Shown here in pieces: positions 22,547-30,917 of a stretch of 64,000 bases of DNA. Each line of letters opens with the position of its first letter. Position 1 is the first letter of the stretch. The notes below the pieces were generated by a model that searched no databases, was not told the origin of the DNA, and saw nothing but the letters and a program-made list of their open reading frames with translations. Source of the stretch: Nocardioides sp. ChNu-153 (GTDB lineage Bacteria > Actinomycetota > Actinomycetes > Propionibacteriales > Nocardioidaceae); the NCBI RefSeq assembly GCF_030466625.1, contig NZ_JADEVT010000002.1, positions 248,001-312,000 of the forward strand, written 5' to 3'. Made by a program: the position numbers and the translations under genes.

Positions 22547-25500
22547 CTACCCGCGGGGCAGCGAGCGGTACCAGTCCTGGTAGGTCCGCAGCGCCTCCGT
22601 GGCGTCGAGCGCGACCGCGTCGAGGCGCAGGAGGATGTCGCCGGCCCCGGTGACGTCGCCCGAGCGGCCGAGCGCCTCGAGCTGGGCCGCGAGGGCCCCG
22701 ACGGTGGGCAGCCCGATGTTGAGGGCAGTGCCCTTGAGGCTGTGGGCCTCGGCCGAGACCAGCGCGCTGTCGGTGGCCCCGACCGCCGCCCGCAGCCGCG
22801 CGAGCCCGTCGGGGGAGCGGGCCACGAACCCGTCGATCACGCGGTCGAGGTAGGCGTTGTCGTCGGGTGACAGCTCCCGGAGCATCTCCAGGCGCTCGAG
22901 GTCGAGGTGGGTGCTGGCCGGCCCTGCCGCGCCGACGTCGCCGCGGGGCTCCGCGTCGGCGGGCACCTCGGCCGAGGTCCACCGCGCGAGGGCCGTCGCC
23001 AGCGTGGCGGGGGCGACGGGCTTCGTGATGAAGTCGTCCATCCCCGCGGCCAGGCACTTGTCCCGCTCGCCGGTGATCGCGGCGGCCGTCATGGCCAGCA
23101 CGGGAGTACGGTGGGCGCCCGTCGTCCGCTCCCGCTCGCGCAGCGCCCGGGTCGCGGCGTACCCGTCGAGGCGGGGCATCTGCAGGTCCATGAGCACGGC
23201 GTCGTACGCGACGGTCGCGGTCAGGTCCAGCGCCTCCTGGCCGTCGTCGGCGGTGTCGACCAGGTAGCCCATCGACGTGAGCAGGCCCCGCGCGACGACC
23301 TGGTTGACCGCGTTGTCCTCCACCACCAGCACGCGCTTGCCGCGGGCGTCCTCCGCCGCGTCGTCGGGCTGGGCGTCGTCGCCGGCGTCGCGGCCCGCCA
23401 GCACCCGCAGCAGCACCTCGCGCAGCTGCGGTGCCTGCACCGGCTTCGTCAGGCGCTCCGCGATGTCGAGGCCCTCCAGGTCGTCGGAGCCCGGCGCCGA
23501 CGACGACAGCACCACCAGGGGCAGGTCGGCGAAGCGCGGTTCCGCGCGCAGCTCGCGGGCCAGCATGGCGCCGTCCCGGCCGGGCATCGCCATGTCGAGG
23601 AGCACGGCGTCGTACGGGCGGTTGGCCTCGGCCGCCGCGGTCAGGGCGCTGACGGCCTCGTGGGCGCTGGCCACCCCGGTGGAGGTGACGTGCCACCAGC
23701 CGAGCTGCTCGCGCAGCACGAGGCGGTTCTGCACGTTGTCGTCCACGACCAGCACGTGCTGGTCGCCCAGGAGCTCCCGGGTACGGCGCAGCCGCGCGTC
23801 GTGGCGGCTCCCGGTCGGGGGGCGCAGCAGGGCGGTGAACCAGAAGGTGCTGCCCTCGCCCAGGGTGCTCTCCACCCCGATCTCGCCCTCGAAGGCCTCG
23901 ACGATCTCGGCAGAGATGGCGAGGCCGAGACCGGTGCCGCCGAAGCGGCGGGTGGTGGAGGTGTCGGCCTGCGTGAACGGCTGGAAGACGTGGGCGCGCT
24001 GCTGCTCGGGGATGCCGACGCCGGTGTCGCGCACCTCGACCCGCAGGCAGGTGCCGCCGTCCTCCAGCGTGGTCGAGGTGGCCCGGATCGAGACCGACCC
24101 GCGCGAGGTGAACTTCACGGCGTTCGAGCCCAGGTTGGTGATGACCTGGGCGAGGCGCGTGGGGTCGCCCGCCAGCACCTCGGGCACGTCGGGGTGGCAG
24201 GAGACCTGCAGGTCGAGCCCCTTGGCGCGGGCGCTCTCGGCGAGGACGGCCGTGACCTGCTCGAAGACGTCGCGCACCTCGAAGTCGACGCTCTCGACCT
24301 CGAGGCGGCCGGCCTCGATCTTGGAGAAGTCGAGGATGTCGTTGATGACCGACAGCAGGGCCCGTCCCGACACGGCGATGCCGGAGGTCAGGTGGCGTTG
24401 CTGGGCGCCGAGGGCGGTGCGCTCGAGCAGCTCCGTCAGGCCCAGGATGCCGTTCAGCGGGGTGCGGATCTCGTGGCTCATCGTGGCCAGGAACTCCGAC
24501 TTGTGGCGCGAGGCCTCGAGCGCGCGGTCGCGCGCCTCCGCGACCTCGCGGGCCGCGTGCTCGCGCTCGGCCACGCGGGAGAGCTGCACCGCGGCCTGCT
24601 CCACCAGGCGGCGGATCATGTCGTGGCGGTACAGCGGCGGGTCCGAGGTGATGGTGATGACCGCCAGCGGCTCGCCGCCGAGGACGACCGGGAACGCGAT
24701 CGTCAGCTGCACGTCGGGGTCCCACACCGGCTCGCCGGTGCGCAGGCACTCCCGGGCGGTGGCCAGCTCGCGGGCGGCCAGCTCGGGCTCCGCGAGGTCG
24801 CTCGTGCGGTCCTCCTCGCTGTAGTAGCGGGGGGCGACGTCCGTGCCGTCGGGCGTGGGGAGGAAGGCGCGGCCGCGCTTCCAGTCGTCGTGCAGCACGA
24901 CCATGGCCTGTGCGTGCACCAGCACGTCGTCGAGCGTCGTGGCCTCGTTGGCGGCACTGGTGATCGCCTGCATCAGCGAGTTCTGCGTGACGAGGTCCTG
25001 CAGCTCGTCCTCGGTGGCCCGCGACCGGGTGATGTCCTGGTACGTGCCCGAGACGCTGACGACCGTGCCGGCCGGGTCGTGGCGGGCGACGGCACGCATG
25101 CGCACCCACATGTAGCCCTCGTCGCCGAGCTGACGCACCTCGGCGTCCACGCGCGTCCGGACGCCGTTCATCAGGGCCCGCACCGCCTCGGCGAGCCGCG
25201 CGTGGTCCTCGGGGTGGGTCACGCTCAGCACGCGGTCCAGGTCCCGGCTCAGCAGGTCGTCGGTGCGGCTGCCGTAGAGCTCCTCCAGGCCCTCGGAGCG
25301 CCACACCGCGCCGGTGCGCACGTCCCACGACCAGCTCCCGATGCGGGCGATGCGCTCGGCCTGGACGAAGCCGCGCCGGCTCGTCTCCAGCTCGTCGAGC
25401 AGCTGCTTGGTCTCGTGGTTGTCCGTGAGCCGGAGGATGACGCCGCTGGGTCGCCCGTCCTCGACGAGCCCCGTCTGCTTCAGCCGCACCCAGACCGGGC

Positions 25501-25765
25501 GGCCCTCCACGTCCACGAGCATGGTGTCGACCTCGTCGGCGAGCAGCTCGCCCCGGGCGGCGCGCTCGAGGTGGGCCTCGGAGTGCACCCGGCCGTCCTC
25601 GTCGAGGAACGCCGAGATCGAGCGCCCCGTCAGCGCGGCCGCGTCGATCCCGAGGAGGGCTCCGCAGGACTCGTTCGCGTAGCGGATCGTGCCGTCGAGC
25701 TCGACCACCACGATGCCGTCCGTGAACGAACTGACCACCTGGCGGTACAGGTCCTCTTGCTCCAC
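22547..25765 (-). CDS. Soluble hybrid sensor histidine kinase (PAS-PAS-GAF-HK-REC-REC-HPt)
   Basis: 1072 residues, no membrane helix. Order: PAS (about 1-120), PAS (140-250), GAF (265-400), HisKA with phospho-His431 in MSHEIRTPLNGI, HATPase (DPTRLAQVITNLGSNAVKF, DTGVGIP, FGGTGLGLAI), receiver 1 (acceptor Asp724, LLDMAMPG), receiver 2 (Asp860, LMDLQMPRLDG), and HPt with His1008 (AHSLKGTALNIG). This is a full phosphorelay in one chain, like BarA/LuxQ types, and rare in actinobacteria. No separate output regulator lies beside it. GTG start with AGGGAGG upstream; TAGGCT about 20 nt before the start is a likely -10. Confidence 0.9.
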   Translation of the reverse strand: MEQEDLYRQVVSSFTDGIVVVELDGTIRYANESCGALLGIDAAALTGRSISAFLDEDGRVHSEAHLERAARGELLADEVDTMLVDVEGRPVWVRLKQTGLVEDGRPSGVILRLTDNHETKQLLDELETSRRGFVQAERIARIGSWSWDVRTGAVWRSEGLEELYGSRTDDLLSRDLDRVLSVTHPEDHARLAEAVRALMNGVRTRVDAEVRQLGDEGYMWVRMRAVARHDPAGTVVSVSGTYQDITRSRATEDELQDLVTQNSLMQAITSAANEATTLDDVLVHAQAMVVLHDDWKRGRAFLPTPDGTDVAPRYYSEEDRTSDLAEPELAARELATARECLRTGEPVWDPDVQLTIAFPVVLGGEPLAVITITSDPPLYRHDMIRRLVEQAAVQLSRVAEREHAAREVAEARDRALEASRHKSEFLATMSHEIRTPLNGILGLTELLERTALGAQQRHLTSGIAVSGRALLSVINDILDFSKIEAGRLEVESVDFEVRDVFEQVTAVLAESARAKGLDLQVSCHPDVPEVLAGDPTRLAQVITNLGSNAVKFTSRGSVSIRATSTTLEDGGTCLRVEVRDTGVGIPEQQRAHVFQPFTQADTSTTRRFGGTGLGLAISAEIVEAFEGEIGVESTLGEGSTFWFTALLRPPTGSRHDARLRRTRELLGDQHVLVVDDNVQNRLVLREQLGWWHVTSTGVASAHEAVSALTAAAEANRPYDAVLLDMAMPGRDGAMLARELRAEPRFADLPLVVLSSSAPGSDDLEGLDIAERLTKPVQAPQLREVLLRVLAGRDAGDDAQPDDAAEDARGKRVLVVEDNAVNQVVARGLLTSMGYLVDTADDGQEALDLTATVAYDAVLMDLQMPRLDGYAATRALRERERTTGAHRTPVLAMTAAAITGERDKCLAAGMDDFITKPVAPATLATALARWTSAEVPADAEPRGDVGAAGPASTHLDLERLEMLRELSPDDNAYLDRVIDGFVARSPDGLARLRAAVGATDSALVSAEAHSLKGTALNIGLPTVGALAAQLEALGRSGDVTGAGDILLRLDAVALDATEALRTYQDWYRSLPRG

Positions 25766-25816
25766 GTGGCCTCCCTCCGCGGGGAAGCCTACGGCGCGAG
25801 GGGGCGCCCGCGGCGC

Positions 25817-27157
25817 CTAACGGCCCCGACGCGACGACGTGGTGGGGAGCCGGACCGTCCCGAGGACGACCGCGGCGACCAGCGGCACCCACGGCAGCCA
25901 GGCGTTGACGGTGCCGTCGACCGCGGCGATGCCGAGGTCCGCCATGACCGCGAGCCCGGCGCACGTCGCCAGGAGCGCGGCGACGGGGAGCACCGCCGGG
26001 GGAGCGGGCCGCGGGTCCGGGGCGGGCTGCTCGAGGCGACCCAGCAGCGCGACGAGTGCGGCCGTGGTGGCGGCCAGCACCGCGAACCACAGCGGGCGGG
26101 TGGCCCACCAGGCGCCGCTCCCGGGGTCCAGGTGCAGGCCGAGACCCCCGACCGCGAGGGAGACGCCGACGACGATGCCGAGCGCCGTCAGGTGCCACAG
26201 GTAGATCGTCATGATCCGGGCGTTCACCAGCACGGTCGCCGCCCAGACGCGGGGACGGGCGGCGAACCGGGCCAGCGCCGGCTCGAGCGCGGTCACCAGG
26301 CCGGCCTGCAGGAGACCGAGGAACAGCAGGGTGACGCGCGCCGGGTAGGAGTTGTCGACGCCGTGGCCGCCCACGCCGACCATGCTCACGCCGTACGGGC
26401 CGGGGCCGACGAGCAGCAGCAGGCCGACCAGCCCCACGGCGGCGATCCCGAGCCGCTGGGCCGGGCCGGGCAGCGCGCCGTCGCGCCAGGCGTAGCCCAG
26501 CTGGTGCACGGTGCCCCACACGAACAGGTAGTTGACGAAGCCGACGGCCAGGAGGTCACCGCCCACGCTCACGAGGTCGACCAGGCCCGCGACCGCCGCG
26601 CCGCCCAGCACCGACCACCAGCCGCAGCGCTCCCACAGCGCCAGCGTCAGCGGGGTGAGGGCGACGACGAGGAGGTAGACCGCGAGGAACCACGTCGGCA
26701 CCAGCGAGGCCATGGAGGCGATCCGCAGGGTGCCGCCGCTGACGCCGAGCGCGCTGGCCAGCGGCGCCACGACGGCCCAGAACAGCATGAGGGGGAGCAG
26801 CGGGACGGTGAGCCGCCGCAGCCGGGCCCGCAGCCACCCGCCGTACGTCGTGCCGCGGGCCCGCGCGCCGCGCCACGAGATGGCGTTGGCGTAGCCGCCG
26901 ACGAGGAAGAAGACCGGCATGACCTGCAGCACCCAGGTGAGCGGGTGGGTCCAGGTGGCGATCCCGAGCAGGCCGGTACGGCGCAGCTCGCCGTCCCCGT
27001 CGACGTGGACGCCCGCCATCAGCCAGTGGCCGAGGCACACGACGAGGATGGCGGCGCCGCGCAGGAGGTCGACCACGCGGTTGCGGTCAGCAGGCGTCGC
27101 GGCGACGAGGTCGGCGACCGACGGGGACGGGCGGGAGGAGGGCGTGGACACGGACAT
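25817..27157 (-). CDS. Acyltransferase-3 family integral membrane protein
   Basis: 446 residues with about ten hydrophobic helices. The N-terminal RNRVVDLLRGAAILVVCLGHWLMAG and VMPVFFLVGGYANAISW are the characteristic AT-3 pieces, with the catalytic His in the first. These enzymes move acyl groups across the membrane onto sugars, lipids or secondary metabolites. It follows desD by 45 bp on the same strand, so it might modify or help release the siderophore, or be unrelated and separated by the hairpin between them. Tail of about 10 basic residues. Confidence 0.8.
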   Translation of the reverse strand: MSVSTPSSRPSPSVADLVAATPADRNRVVDLLRGAAILVVCLGHWLMAGVHVDGDGELRRTGLLGIATWTHPLTWVLQVMPVFFLVGGYANAISWRGARARGTTYGGWLRARLRRLTVPLLPLMLFWAVVAPLASALGVSGGTLRIASMASLVPTWFLAVYLLVVALTPLTLALWERCGWWSVLGGAAVAGLVDLVSVGGDLLAVGFVNYLFVWGTVHQLGYAWRDGALPGPAQRLGIAAVGLVGLLLLVGPGPYGVSMVGVGGHGVDNSYPARVTLLFLGLLQAGLVTALEPALARFAARPRVWAATVLVNARIMTIYLWHLTALGIVVGVSLAVGGLGLHLDPGSGAWWATRPLWFAVLAATTAALVALLGRLEQPAPDPRPAPPAVLPVAALLATCAGLAVMADLGIAAVDGTVNAWLPWVPLVAAVVLGTVRLPTTSSRRGR

Positions 27158-27165
27158 GCCCCCGA

Positions 27166-27191
27166 CCCTCCCCCCGGGCGAGGGGGGAGGG
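27166..27191 (-). terminator. Perfect 10-bp G/C hairpin between desD and the acyltransferase
   Basis: CCCTCCCCCC (27166-27175) pairs with GGGGGGAGGG (27182-27191) across a 6-nt loop. It starts 9 bp upstream of the acyltransferase ATG and lies inside the 45-bp gap, so it may end desABCD transcripts or reduce downstream expression. No T-run. Confidence 0.5.
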
Positions 27192-27202
27192 CCTGAGTAC
27201 GC

Positions 27203-29035
27203 CTACCCGGTCACGGGCCGGTGGGCGCTCAACGGGTTGGGCAGCGGGTCGGCGAGCTCGAACGCGCTCGAGGGGTCCGCGATGTCGACCATCTGCTGGT
27301 TGTCGCGCAGCTGCAGGCGGTTCATGCACATCCGTTCGAACGTCGGCGCGAACAGGTCGTGCGCGGCGAACCGCTCGGCGAGCTCCGGGTGGTCGGCCTG
27401 GTAGCCCGCCACGCACGCCGCGACCTCGGCCCAGAACGCGGCGGCGGGGAGCGTGCCGGCGTCGTCGAGCGCGGCGGCCAGGAACCGCAGGTAGCAGTCG
27501 AGGACGTCGGAGGCGATGGCCAGCACCTGCCGGTGCTCGGGCAGGTCGGCGCGGATCCTCCGTACCTCCTCGGGCAGCTCGGACTCCAGGTCGAACAGCC
27601 CGACCTCCTCGCCGATGTCCTTCATCAGCGCCCGCACCGGCACGTGGTCGCGCAGCACGAGGATGAGGTTCTCCCCGTGCGGCATGAACACCAGGCGGTG
27701 CGCGTAGAAGCAGTGCAGCACCGGGCGCAGGTAGGCCCGCAGGTACGTCGCCAGCCACGCCCGCGGCTCCAGCCCCGACCGGTCGACGAGCTCGGCCGCG
27801 AGCGACCGGCGCTGCGCGTCCACGTGCAGCAGGCCGGCCATCGTCATCAGCCGCTCGTCCCGCGCGACCCGCGTCACGGGGCTCTCGCGCCACAGCGCGG
27901 CCAGCATCTTCTGGTACGGCGAGGGCCCGTGCTGCTCGTGGACCGGGTGCCGGTAGCCGACCGCCGCGACCTCGCGGAGCACGGAGAAGCCCAGCGAGCG
28001 CAGCTCCTCGTCGCCCGCCACGAGGTCGTCGACCCAGGTGTTGATCGCCGGGGTGACCGCCATGTACGCCGCGGACAGCCCCCGCATGAACCCCATGTTG
28101 AGCACCGACAGGGCGGTCTTGACGTAGTGGCGCTCGGGGCGGTCGAGGTCGAAGAACGTGCGCAGCGACTGCTGCGGCTGGAACGCGTCGCGCCCCGTGC
28201 CCAGGTGGACGAGGTCGCCCGTCGCCAGCTGCGGCGCGAAGGTGACCGCCAGCTTGTTGCGCCACTGCCAGGGGTGGCACGGGACGAGCAGGTAGTCGCC
28301 GGGCTCCACACCGCGCGCCCGCAGCACCCGCTCGAACGCCGCGAGCTCGTCGGGGTCGAGCTGATCGGCGAGCAGGACGCGCTGGTCCTCCAGGCCCGCG
28401 ACGCCGGCGTACACCGCGTGCTCGGCCCGCACCGCGACCCACTCCAGGTGCACGCGCGGCGCGGTCTCGGGGGCGTAGGCGTGGTAGTCGTCGACGCCGA
28501 ACCCGATCCGGCCGTTGTTGGCGAGGAAGCACGGGTGGCCCTCGGTCATCGCGCCCTCGAGCTGCTGGAAGCCCGCGTCGGCGAGCTCGGCCGAGGAGGG
28601 CGCCTCGGGGCGCAGCTTCCAGGCCCGACCGGCCAGGGTCGCCGCGATCTCCTCCAGGTACGTCGGGAGCACCGCCTCCGACAGCCCGAGCCGGCGCTGC
28701 AGGTCCAGCACCAGCTGCTGCGCGTCGACGGGGGAGCCTGCGCCGTCGACGGTGCGGCGCACCGACGCCGGGTCGACCTGCCAGTGGTCGAGGGGGAGGC
28801 GCCGGGCGGCGAACTCCCACACGACGGACGGGTCGTCGCCGGCGACGAGCCAGCGCCCGGCGTCCTCGCGGGGCTCCACGAGGCACTCGTGGGCGAGCTC
28901 GCCGAGCATCTTGGCGACCTGGTCGTGCTGGGCGCGCGCCATCCGCTCGGGCGTCAGGTGCGCGACCGGGTCGGCGCTCGTGCCGGTCCCGGTCACGGCC
29001 GGGGTCACCGGCGGGCGCAGCTGGGTGGCGGTCAT
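27203..29035 (-). CDS. desD: NIS siderophore synthetase (IucA/IucC family, DesD-like)
   Basis: 610 residues. ATP-dependent ligase that joins N-hydroxy-N-succinyl (or acetyl) cadaverine units and closes the ring to form desferrioxamine-type siderophores. Family blocks seen: MTEGHPCFLANNGRIGFG, LLVPCHPWQWRNKL, VKTALSVLNMGFMRGL, the C-terminal ferric reductase-like region with HGENLILVLRD and MKDIGEEVGLF. N-terminal 30 residues are unconserved. The ATG at 29035 overlaps the stop of the acyltransferase gene (ATGA). Fourth gene of a desA-desB-desC-desD order identical to that known in Streptomyces. Confidence 0.92.
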   Translation of the reverse strand: MTATQLRPPVTPAVTGTGTSADPVAHLTPERMARAQHDQVAKMLGELAHECLVEPREDAGRWLVAGDDPSVVWEFAARRLPLDHWQVDPASVRRTVDGAGSPVDAQQLVLDLQRRLGLSEAVLPTYLEEIAATLAGRAWKLRPEAPSSAELADAGFQQLEGAMTEGHPCFLANNGRIGFGVDDYHAYAPETAPRVHLEWVAVRAEHAVYAGVAGLEDQRVLLADQLDPDELAAFERVLRARGVEPGDYLLVPCHPWQWRNKLAVTFAPQLATGDLVHLGTGRDAFQPQQSLRTFFDLDRPERHYVKTALSVLNMGFMRGLSAAYMAVTPAINTWVDDLVAGDEELRSLGFSVLREVAAVGYRHPVHEQHGPSPYQKMLAALWRESPVTRVARDERLMTMAGLLHVDAQRRSLAAELVDRSGLEPRAWLATYLRAYLRPVLHCFYAHRLVFMPHGENLILVLRDHVPVRALMKDIGEEVGLFDLESELPEEVRRIRADLPEHRQVLAIASDVLDCYLRFLAAALDDAGTLPAAAFWAEVAACVAGYQADHPELAERFAAHDLFAPTFERMCMNRLQLRDNQQMVDIADPSSAFELADPLPNPLSAHRPVTG

Positions 29036-29613
29036 CGGCGGGTCCTCCCCTCGAAGGCGGCACGGGTGCAGGTGCTGAGCAGCGCCGTCTTGTCCGACAG
29101 GCGCACCTCGCCCTCCACCTCGAAGCCGACGGCGGCGTTGAGCGCGTGCACGGCGGTGTTGCGGGCGTCGGGCTCCACCACGACCCGACCGACGGCCGGG
29201 TCCGCGAAGCACTCGGCGAGCACGGCCTCGATGACGGAGCGGGTGAAGCCGCGCTCGGTGGCGCCCGTGGGCGGCGCCACGAGGAAGTGCATGCCGAGGT
29301 CGCCCGGGGCGAGCGTCGTGCGGGCGGCGAGCTCGTGCCGGTGCGGGTCGTAGGTCTCGACGAGGAAGACCGGGGTGCCGTCCCGCGAGCCGATGCGGGC
29401 CCGGTGGTGCCCGGAGGCGGCGATCGCGGCGTACTCGCGGCGCACGTCGTCGAGCGACGCGTTCTGCATTCCCCAGAAGCGCGCCCGCTCGTTGGTCACC
29501 CAGGCGTGCACGAGCGGTACGTCGCACTCCAGGTCGAGCGGCCGGGTGGTGAACCCGGTCGCGGGGGTGGTGGCAGCGGAGGCGGCGGTGGGTGCGTCGG
29601 GGCCGGCGGTCAT
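29032..29613 (-). CDS. desC: GNAT acyltransferase of siderophore synthesis (DesC-like)
   Basis: 193 residues, GNAT fold of the IucB/MbtK-related group: FTTRPLDLECDVPLVHAWVTNERARFWGMQNASLDDVRREY is typical, with the CoA loop around VAPPTGATERGFTRSV and the C-terminal VVVEPDARNTAVHALNAAVGF. It should acylate N-hydroxycadaverine from succinyl- or acetyl-CoA. The ATG at 29613 overlaps the desB stop, and its own stop overlaps desD. The first 20 residues are an Ala/Thr-rich extension. Confidence 0.87.
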   Translation of the reverse strand: MTAGPDAPTAASAATTPATGFTTRPLDLECDVPLVHAWVTNERARFWGMQNASLDDVRREYAAIAASGHHRARIGSRDGTPVFLVETYDPHRHELAARTTLAPGDLGMHFLVAPPTGATERGFTRSVIEAVLAECFADPAVGRVVVEPDARNTAVHALNAAVGFEVEGEVRLSDKTALLSTCTRAAFEGRTRR

Positions 29614-30917
29614 CGCGCCACCTCCGTCGGCCGCGCGGTCGGGACGCCGAACTCCTGGAAAGCGACGCGGCGCTCGACGGGGTACGGCTCGTGGCCGAGC
29701 ACCCGGGCGAGGATCACCGAGTTGCGCCACGCGCCCATGCCGAGGTCGGGAGCGACGAAGCCGTGCGTGTGGAGCTCCGCGTTCTGCACGAAGACGGAGC
29801 GGTCGTCGTGGTCGACGGTGAAGTGCTCCGAGGCGACCGGACGGCCCCGCTCGTCCCAGCGGATCCGGTCGGCGACCGGGGTCAGGAACGGCGGCACCAC
29901 CGCGCGGTAGCCCGTCGCGGTGACGAGGGCGCTCGTCGTCAGGTGGAAGGTCTCGTCGCTCTCCTGGTGGTGCAGCGTCAGGTCGTAGCGCCCGCCGTCG
30001 TGGCGGCACGCGGTGACCTCGGCCGCCGTGAGCAGCTGGGGCGGGCGAGCGTCGGTGAGGCTGCGGCGGTAGAGCTGCTCGTGCACCTGGTCGACGAGGT
30101 CGCCGCTGATGCCCTTGTACAGGCCCGCCTGCGAGGCCAGCAGCCGCTCGCGCCGCTCGGGCGGCAGGGAGCGGAAGTGCGCGCTGTACTCCGGCGACGT
30201 CAGCTCGAGCGTCAGCTTCGTGTACTCCAGCGGGAAGAACCGCGGGGAGCGCGTCACCCACCGCAGCTGCACGTCGGTGTCCGCCGACGCCAGCAGGTCG
30301 CTGAAGATCTCGGCGGCGCTCTGTCCCGAGCCGACGACGGTCACGTCGGGCCGGGCCAGCAGCTCGTCGCGCACCTCGAGGTAGCGCGAACTGTGCCACG
30401 CCGGTCCGTCCAGGTCGCGCAGCGCGGGCGGCTGGTAGGGCCGCGTGCCCACGCCGAGCACCAGGTGGCGACCCCAGTGGGTGTGCTGCTCGCCGGTGCG
30501 GGGGTCGGTGCTGCGGACGGCGTAGGCGCCGCCCTCGACCGTGTCGTCCCACTCCACCGAGCCGACGGCGCGGTCGAACTCCAGCGAGCGCAGGCGCTCG
30601 GCCGCCCAGCGGCAGTACGCGTCGTACTCGCGGCGCATCGGGTAGAAGGACTCGCGCACGTAGAACGGGTAGAGCCGGCCCACCTCCTTGAGGTAGGCGA
30701 GGAACGAGAACGGCGAGGTGGGGTCGGCCAGGGTCACCAGGTCGGCCAGGAACGGCACCTGGAGCGTGGCGTCCGGCAGCAGCATGCCGGGGTGCCAGCT
30801 GAACTCGCTGCGGGCCTCGAGGAAGACGCAGTCGAGGTCGGGCAACGGTTCCGCGAGGCACGCCAGGCCGAGGTTGAAGGGGCCGAGCCCGATGCCGACC
30901 ACGTCGTGCACGCGCAT
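29610..30917 (-). CDS. desB: Lysine/ornithine/diamine N-monooxygenase (DesB-like)
   Basis: 435 residues. FAD/NADPH N-hydroxylase that oxidises a terminal amine (cadaverine in the Des pathway). N-terminal FAD motif VGIGLGPFNLGLACLAEPLPDLDCVFLE, substrate/flavin segment FSWHPGMLLPDATLQVPFLADLVTLADPTSPFSF, NADPH motif VVGSGQSAAEIF, and ATGYR near the end are all present. ATG at 30917 shares a base with the desA stop (TGATG). Family members of this length act in the cytosol. Confidence 0.92.
   Translation of the reverse strand: MRVHDVVGIGLGPFNLGLACLAEPLPDLDCVFLEARSEFSWHPGMLLPDATLQVPFLADLVTLADPTSPFSFLAYLKEVGRLYPFYVRESFYPMRREYDAYCRWAAERLRSLEFDRAVGSVEWDDTVEGGAYAVRSTDPRTGEQHTHWGRHLVLGVGTRPYQPPALRDLDGPAWHSSRYLEVRDELLARPDVTVVGSGQSAAEIFSDLLASADTDVQLRWVTRSPRFFPLEYTKLTLELTSPEYSAHFRSLPPERRERLLASQAGLYKGISGDLVDQVHEQLYRRSLTDARPPQLLTAAEVTACRHDGGRYDLTLHHQESDETFHLTTSALVTATGYRAVVPPFLTPVADRIRWDERGRPVASEHFTVDHDDRSVFVQNAELHTHGFVAPDLGMGAWRNSVILARVLGHEPYPVERRVAFQEFGVPTARPTEVAR

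Noticed and set aside
22053..26519. A 1488-codon open frame on the minus strand
   Set aside because: It runs out of frame through the hybrid kinase and is Arg/Pro/Gly-rich without any domain until its last 137 codons, which are the real small membrane protein at 22053-22466.
22907..27196. A 1429-codon open frame on the plus strand opposite the hybrid kinase and acyltransferase
   Set aside because: Long antisense frames are common at this GC content because stops are rare; composition is low-complexity and both opposing genes have clear domains.
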